This document shows, piece after piece, positions 59,090 to 64,000 of a DNA stretch of 64,000 nt. The DNA is from Russula earlei (lineage: Eukaryota > Basidiomycota > Agaricomycetes > Russulales > Russulaceae): the NCBI GenBank assembly GCA_025769875.1, contig JAGFNK010000063.1, positions 97,513-161,512 on the forward strand. The letters are read 5' to 3'. Below the pieces are notes generated by a model. It searched no databases. It had not been told where the DNA came from and was given only the letters and a program-made list of their open reading frames with translations. The stretch's first letter is position 1; the number at the start of each line of letters is the position of its first letter. Made by a program: the position numbers and the translations under genes.

Positions 59090-59945
59090 AAAAGATGTTC
59101 TGTTCCATCCCTTGCTCCCCACTGGAGGCCCGAACTGCGATGAGATTCCTTACCCATTTCCTTATCGAGCCTTCAAATACTGCGCAATCTTCAGGATTTC
59201 CACCTTCTTCTCCATGGGTCCGATCCGCTTCTGCTGGCCTCTGGGTTCATCAAAATGCACCAACTGTTTAACACCCTACCACTCACACGAACTGCACTTC
59301 GCAGGATTCGGTTCTGTGGATTGTCTTCCTTCCTCCATCGCCTTACGAAGTGGAGCATGCAGCTCTCACACAATTAATTTACTTGATATTTCATCTGATT
59401 ACGCCTTTCGCTCCCGGAATCAGTGGAAACCACGATGGGGATTCTCAAGCACTCACCTATCGAGTCCCTGTTCCTTGCATAGTATCTTTGAAACCCTCCC
59501 ACTGGACCGCTTTACTTGGCGAGCTCAACATGACATCTCTTGAGAAACTCGTTCTCGAAGGGGATATCCCAGGGCCAGCGCTCATTCGTTTTCTAACCAA
59601 GCACAAGGGCCTTAAGAGCATCCATATCCAATGCAACAGTGCCATGGGACCGCATTCGACCTAGCCGTCAGCCTTTCCTACCCAATCTTCTGACCCTTTG
59701 TGCTCCATTGGGGATTTGCTGTGACATTGGAGAGCGACTGGGTAACTCGACAAGCCTTTACAACCTAGAAGGGAAATGAGCCAATTCCAACCGCATGATC
59801 CTACCTTTCTTCGTCTCTTGCAAATCGTGAGCCATTTCCAGAACCTCGACCATCTTGGGCTTCGAATTTTTGCCGACTTTGCCATCTGCCTCACCGCATA
59901 CAAACCTGAGCCACTATGATAGTGATGGTTACCCACTCGTGAGCT
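59090..59945 (+). pseudogene. F-box/LRR-type protein relic
   Basis: Pieces in different frames show leucine-rich segments typical of fungal F-box proteins. These are LPISLSSLQILRNLQDFHL (about 59148-59205), LTRTALRRIRFCGLSSFL, MTSLEKLVLEGDIPGPALIR and FLTKHKGLKSIHIQC (59530-59640), PNLLTLCAPLGICCDIGERL (about 59675-59735) and FQNLDHLGLRIFADF (about 59838-59882). Multiple frameshifts separate them and the F-box itself was not found. Such proteins normally act as substrate adaptors for SCF ubiquitin ligases. Confidence 0.6.
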
Positions 59946-60300
59946 AAGACAGATCCGCACTCTGAGTTGGTTCCTGAACCAGGCTTGCTTATCACATAGA
60001 GATAGTGGTATGACCTACCACATTTTGTCTTCCATGTCTTACCCATATAACAGGACATCATGTGTGCCTATGTACGATCCTTTCCGATGGTAGAAAGGGT
60101 TTATTGGGAGAAGATGCGGGGCGGTAAGTTGGGGACGGATGTCCTTGATGCACTACGTAGGGCAGCAAGCCCACGCTCATACTGTCATTACCGAATTGCA
60201 TGGTCTCTCTTAGATGAATGTGTGCGCGCATATGTGATGAAGACTTGGCAGGTCGTTCATGTCAATGTCAATACTTTCCTTCGTTTTATTCTGTGTGTGA

Positions 60301-60475
60301 GAATTTGCATGAAAGCGCATATGTGCGTATCTCCAGTCATCGGGGAGATTGATCCCCATTCGGCCAATTATTGCCGATAAGGCACTTACGGCCCTGCTGG
60401 TTCTCCGGGTTTCACTGGCCTGTGCCGTGTAGTAGGCAGATACTTAAGCGAGCGAGCTCACGCACCCTGAACCAC
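60301..60475. repeat. Dispersed repeat, copy 3 (longest)
   Basis: It has tgcatgaaagcgcatatg, gattgatccccattcggcc, aattattgccgataaggca, cttacggccc and gccgtgtagtaggcagatac in the same order as copy 1. Confidence 0.75.
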
Positions 60476-60811
60476 CCTGTTTCGCGCTGAGTATGTACAT
60501 CAAAGTGATCAGTTCATATCGTACATGTAATTGCTGCCAGCACACAACCTGTTTTAAAGATTAGAGTTAAGAGAGAATCATTGACTGCAGGGACCACGTA
60601 CTGATTGCAGTAGGTGATTCTCACCTTTTCTTTGTCCTCATCTCACAACATGGCCGTCATCCGTCCCAGCACGCCGCCTCAAACCTGAGCAAAGTAGTCT
60701 AACTAAACCTACTTCACCTCTAAAATACTGACTATCAGGAAGTCACACACACACATCCACACCTCAAAAGCTAGCTTCAGAGAGATATAAGGACATGACC
60801 TGGGATCGTAT

Positions 60812-63022
60812 GTGACAAATTTCGTCGGGCCTATGCCAATAGCCGAATTCCTCTCGGAATTCGTGCCAGAAGCAAGCCAAGCTTCGAAAGACGGAGCGCA
60901 TCATCAGCTTCGACAAGTGCCTCCGTCTCACACAATGAGGATCACTTTGTCAGTCCCCACATTCAAGGGGGGATCCACGCTCACGTACATGACAGATACA
61001 GGCAATCAAAACGTCCGGCCTCGCTGATAATCTCACATTCGTCAACACCACTGTCAAGCAAGATAAGGCAATCCTAGGGAGACCAGACATCGTTATCTAT
61101 CAGAAAAGGGAAGGTCATCAGGAAAAACGAGCGGCTGACCTCACTGGACTGGAGAGCGGTCGAATGTGTGGATCGAAAAACAAAAAGGGAAAAGAGGACA
61201 TTTTTTCACAACCTTACACATATGAGGCGAGAGGTTGGGGTCGAGTGTCACGTTAGGTGGACTGAGCGCTCGTATCGTGTGTGTGGTCAACTCACACATT
61301 ATGCCACTTCTATCCATCGTTCACAGTTTGGGTCTTCTCTTACTTGATCATCCTCTTTGGAAAGGCAGAAGGGCGACACTACTGCGATGGGATCGCAGTG
61401 GTGCAATCTATACCAAGATATTCGATTGGGACCAAAGAATCCCAACACCCTTTCCGAATTCATCTGGAGGCTCAACTCTCTCACTTTTGCCCAGCGTGGA
61501 TACACCCACTGTCACCTCGGTCTCGAAGAACCATAAGGGGGTTGGTGATGCACAGTCCCACGCTGGCGGTATACATGGACGTCGAGAAATTGAAGTTGAA
61601 GACCTTCGCCAGATTCTCGTCAATGACGATCATGCCACGGACGGACAGCCGAAAGCCCTATATCATATGGAAACCAATATGGGAGAATGAAAACCCTTTT
61701 TGGTCAGTCGACGTTGGATTTGTGTGCCATGACGTTCGAACGGAATAACTGGTTTACCTCAAAGATTACTGGCGTACTGATTTCCCAGGTATCGAGAAAG
61801 AAGGGGATATTTATCGCGATTTACTAGAAGCAAAAGTGCGTTTCATTCTGGAGTTGGTCCAGCTGGCAATGTGCTGTTGACACGGAGCATTCACTCGACG
61901 TACAATGCACAAGGACGCAAGACTATGTGAAAGATGGCGAACGCAAACGTATTTGGTGTCCCGGTACACCGCGCGTCAAACGATATGTCCACTACCGACT
62001 TGTCTTGAACACGCTCGGACAGCCGCTGAGTACGTTCGGATCGACTCGGGAGCTATGCCAGGTCATTCGGGATGCTATGATCGGTGAGGATTGGCGTTAC
62101 GTTTAAGTTTGTTGTTTGACAATTTGGAACAGCTCATACGGACGCATACGACAAAGCAAAAATTTTACATCGGGATGTGAGCGCAGGAAACATTCTGATC
62201 GCCCCAGATCGATCAGGTTTATTGATCGACTGGGACATGTCCAAGAGGGTGGATGTGACCCAGCAGAGACAACACTCCCGCACGGTATGATCTGTTTATC
62301 CCCTATGCGCGGCGAATTGACTTCGTGTTCAGGGTACATGGCAGTTCATATCAACAGGACTTTTATTACACCCTCACGCTCGATCTCATCAAATTTCAGA
62401 TGATATTGAATCCTTTTACTGGGTTCTTATTTATATTGTCATGAAATGCCGACATTCTGCGATCGAGGGCCAATCACAAGATATGCAACGCGTATTTGAT
62501 GGATACAGAGACGTGGATGAAGATGGTGTTATCCGGGGCGGTGACGGAAAGCTATCTTTCCTACACAAACTAATGCTTCACCCGGATACGTTTGGTTTTG
62601 TCCCGGAACCATGCCGCCAGATCATTGAAGAGTTGCGCACCCTTCTTAAAACCTTCTATGATGATATTAACCCAAAATCAATTATGCCCGAACCTCAAGC
62701 GGAGAGGAATGTCCGGACGGAGGTCAAGGACGCTCACGAGAAGCTTTGTTCTTCTGAATGGGTCTTGAATCTCATAACACGGAACCTGGAATCCAAAAAT
62801 TGGTCCGACGATGACGGCAGCCTATCAAAGAACATCGTTGGTCATGATCCAACGTTCAGCAGGGGCTGCCGCAAGCGCAAGGCTAAAGATGATGATAGTC
62901 CTGTAGAAAAAAAGGGTCTATCATTCAACAAAAAGCGTAGAGGACGATATCCACCAAAAGGATCTTCACTTTCCAGGTATAGCTTGTCGGCTGTCTCGCA
63001 AAGCTTTCCATGTCCAAGGTAA
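60812..63022 (+). pseudogene. FunK1-type fungal protein kinase, 5' half frameshifted
   Basis: FunK1 kinases are an expanded family in mushrooms. The 3' half is clean: exon to 62083 (KRYVHYRLVLNTLGQPLSTF), intron 62084-62132, exon 62133-62284 with the catalytic loop ILHRDVSAGNILI and the metal-binding DWD in LLIDWDMSK, intron 62285-62332, then GTWQFISTGLLLHPH, SDDIESFYWVLIYIVM and a basic C-terminal tail to the stop at 63022. The 5' half keeps LTFVNTTV, GRPDIVIYQK, GQLTHYATSIH, LLRWDRSGAIYTKIFDW, NTLSEFIWRLNSLTFAQRGY and VYLKDYWRTDFPGIEKEGDI, but in changing frames (near 61330, 61435 and 61876). It cannot encode a whole kinase as it stands. Confidence 0.75.
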
Positions 63023-63514
63023 TTCTTTAGTACGTCGTCACACAGTGTCCCGCTGTAAGGCGGCATCCCATTCCAGCCCTGCGTCATTGCTCTCGACTCT
63101 CTTTCATCGCGTACCGGTTCCACCTCCGCTGCCCAGCCAGCTCTCGACCCTCTTTCATCGCAGCTCATCGCTCTGGCTCGTCTTGTTCCACATCCATGTA
63201 TCGCACTCCCAACTCGCGTCTTTCTGTCTCCCCAATCCCCCAATATCCCCCTCTCTCATAGATCGCGTCTCGTATGTAGAAACTCTAGTTACGCCTTGGA
63301 ACAAGAGACCTGTTTTGTCCCTTCTTTTGTGTGTGTTTTCGCGAACTCAGCAAGCCGCCGCCCGCTGCCTTCAACACAGACTTGGTTCTTAGTGGGAAAA
63401 TACAAACAAGATTCAATTATAAGAATGCTAACTATATTATTTGGCTCGAGTAAAATTGTAACAAAATGTAAAGCCCAGATCTTCGCGTTGAGTTTAATCT
63501 GTGTGGTCAGTCTC

Positions 63515-63590
63515 TGTCATCGAGGCGATTGATCCCCATCGGGTGCAATTGATCCCCATCGGCCGATTATCGCCATGTAATGAGTAGACC
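63515..63590. repeat. Dispersed repeat, copy 4 (partial, with internal duplication)
   Basis: It contains attgatccccatcggg and attgatccccatcggcc in tandem, then gattatcgccatgtaatgag. The first half matches copy 3. Confidence 0.65.
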
Positions 63591-63928
63591 GTTCCTATTT
63601 AAAATTTGGTGTCATATTTGTGGATGCACTTTATGTCTCGATTTATTCAATATAAATCCATGTATTAACATACGCCATTGTGTTAAGTTTATCCGAGTCT
63701 GCTAAGGCTAAATTGATCGGGCAAATTAAGTGTATATGATCCCCCTGGTGATTCGGGGCGACTCATGTTGCATCTTAGGTTACATAACTTGGGCACTGAG
63801 CTGCCCTCTCTTAAGCATTTGACTAAGTTCTAATTGTTTGGGTTGACATATTTACAATAATGCGATGCATGAGGAGAGGGCAACAAATCAATCAATTGTT
63901 TTAAAATAATTTGTAATCTGAGCTGAGT

Positions 63929-63973
63929 CAATTCAGTGGTCAATATATTTCACCTTTATTGACCACTGAGTTG
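63929..63973. repeat. Inverted repeat (15-bp arms)
   Basis: The arms caattcagtggtcaa (63929-63943) and ttgaccactgagttg (63959-63973) pair at 14 of 15 positions across a 15-base loop. The surrounding DNA is AT-rich. Confidence 0.8.
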
Positions 63974-64000
63974 AGTTTTAGTGGACTGGACTTACCATCC

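Larger units (their letters stand above)
63023..64000. other. Terminal segment without a recognised gene
   Basis: A short duplicated tract, agctctcgaccctctttcat and a near copy, occurs around 63090 and 63140. An AT-rich region follows. The only other structures are a dispersed-repeat copy and an inverted repeat, listed separately. Confidence 0.4.

Overview
This window is eukaryotic and most likely comes from a mushroom-forming basidiomycete (Agaricomycetes). The genes carry many short introns (about 47-80 nt, GT...AG). The repeats include hAT, CACTA/tnp2, pogo-like, Ty1/copia and Ty3/gypsy remains, and there is a FunK1-type kinase relic and a tandemly amplified family of unnamed membrane proteins of a kind common in these fungi. 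No rRNA, tRNA, CRISPR array or prokaryotic operon was seen.

The left part (about 2.6-15.6 kb) is gene-dense and fairly CpG-rich. From left to right it holds: a maleylacetate reductase/iron-alcohol dehydrogenase gene on the minus strand with one apparent frameshift; a divergently transcribed flavin-reductase-like gene; a large PH-Sec7-PH protein whose Sec7 domain lacks the usual catalytic glutamate; a mitochondrial-type cation diffusion facilitator (MMT1/2-like); and the cohesion factor DCC1. The first 2.6 kb shows no gene I can recognise.

From about 16.8 to 24.1 kb lies a tandem triplication with a unit of about 3 kb. Each unit has a polytopic membrane protein gene. The two spacers carry decayed, opposite-strand fragments of an Old Yellow Enzyme gene. 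Only the middle membrane gene is open throughout; the first is decayed and the third has a one-base frameshift.

From about 24.35 to 52.5 kb the sequence is mostly a transposon graveyard: a pogo-like relic, a hAT relic, a Ty1/copia element split by nested insertions, a gypsy relic, a second hAT fragment, a 154-bp tandem repeat, a lone acetyl-CoA synthetase exon, and a nearly complete tnp2 (CACTA) transposase. Inside the copia element, solo LTRs can be delimited to the base by perfect 5-bp target-site duplications (GGATG, CCCCC, CAAGG, AATCC, CCTGA); a further one lies beside it (GATGA). Removing one nested block rejoins the copia gag and protease frames. Comparing two copies of the same LTR shows CpG to TpG/CpA changes, as expected from methylated repeats.

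The right end (52.5-64 kb) is accessory DNA with two related small coiled-coil/zinc-binding ORFs. One begins with a near-exact copy of the histone H3 tail; the other has an in-frame stop. It also holds a broken Reb1-like Myb gene, an F-box/LRR relic, a broken FunK1 kinase and a dispersed non-coding repeat found four times.
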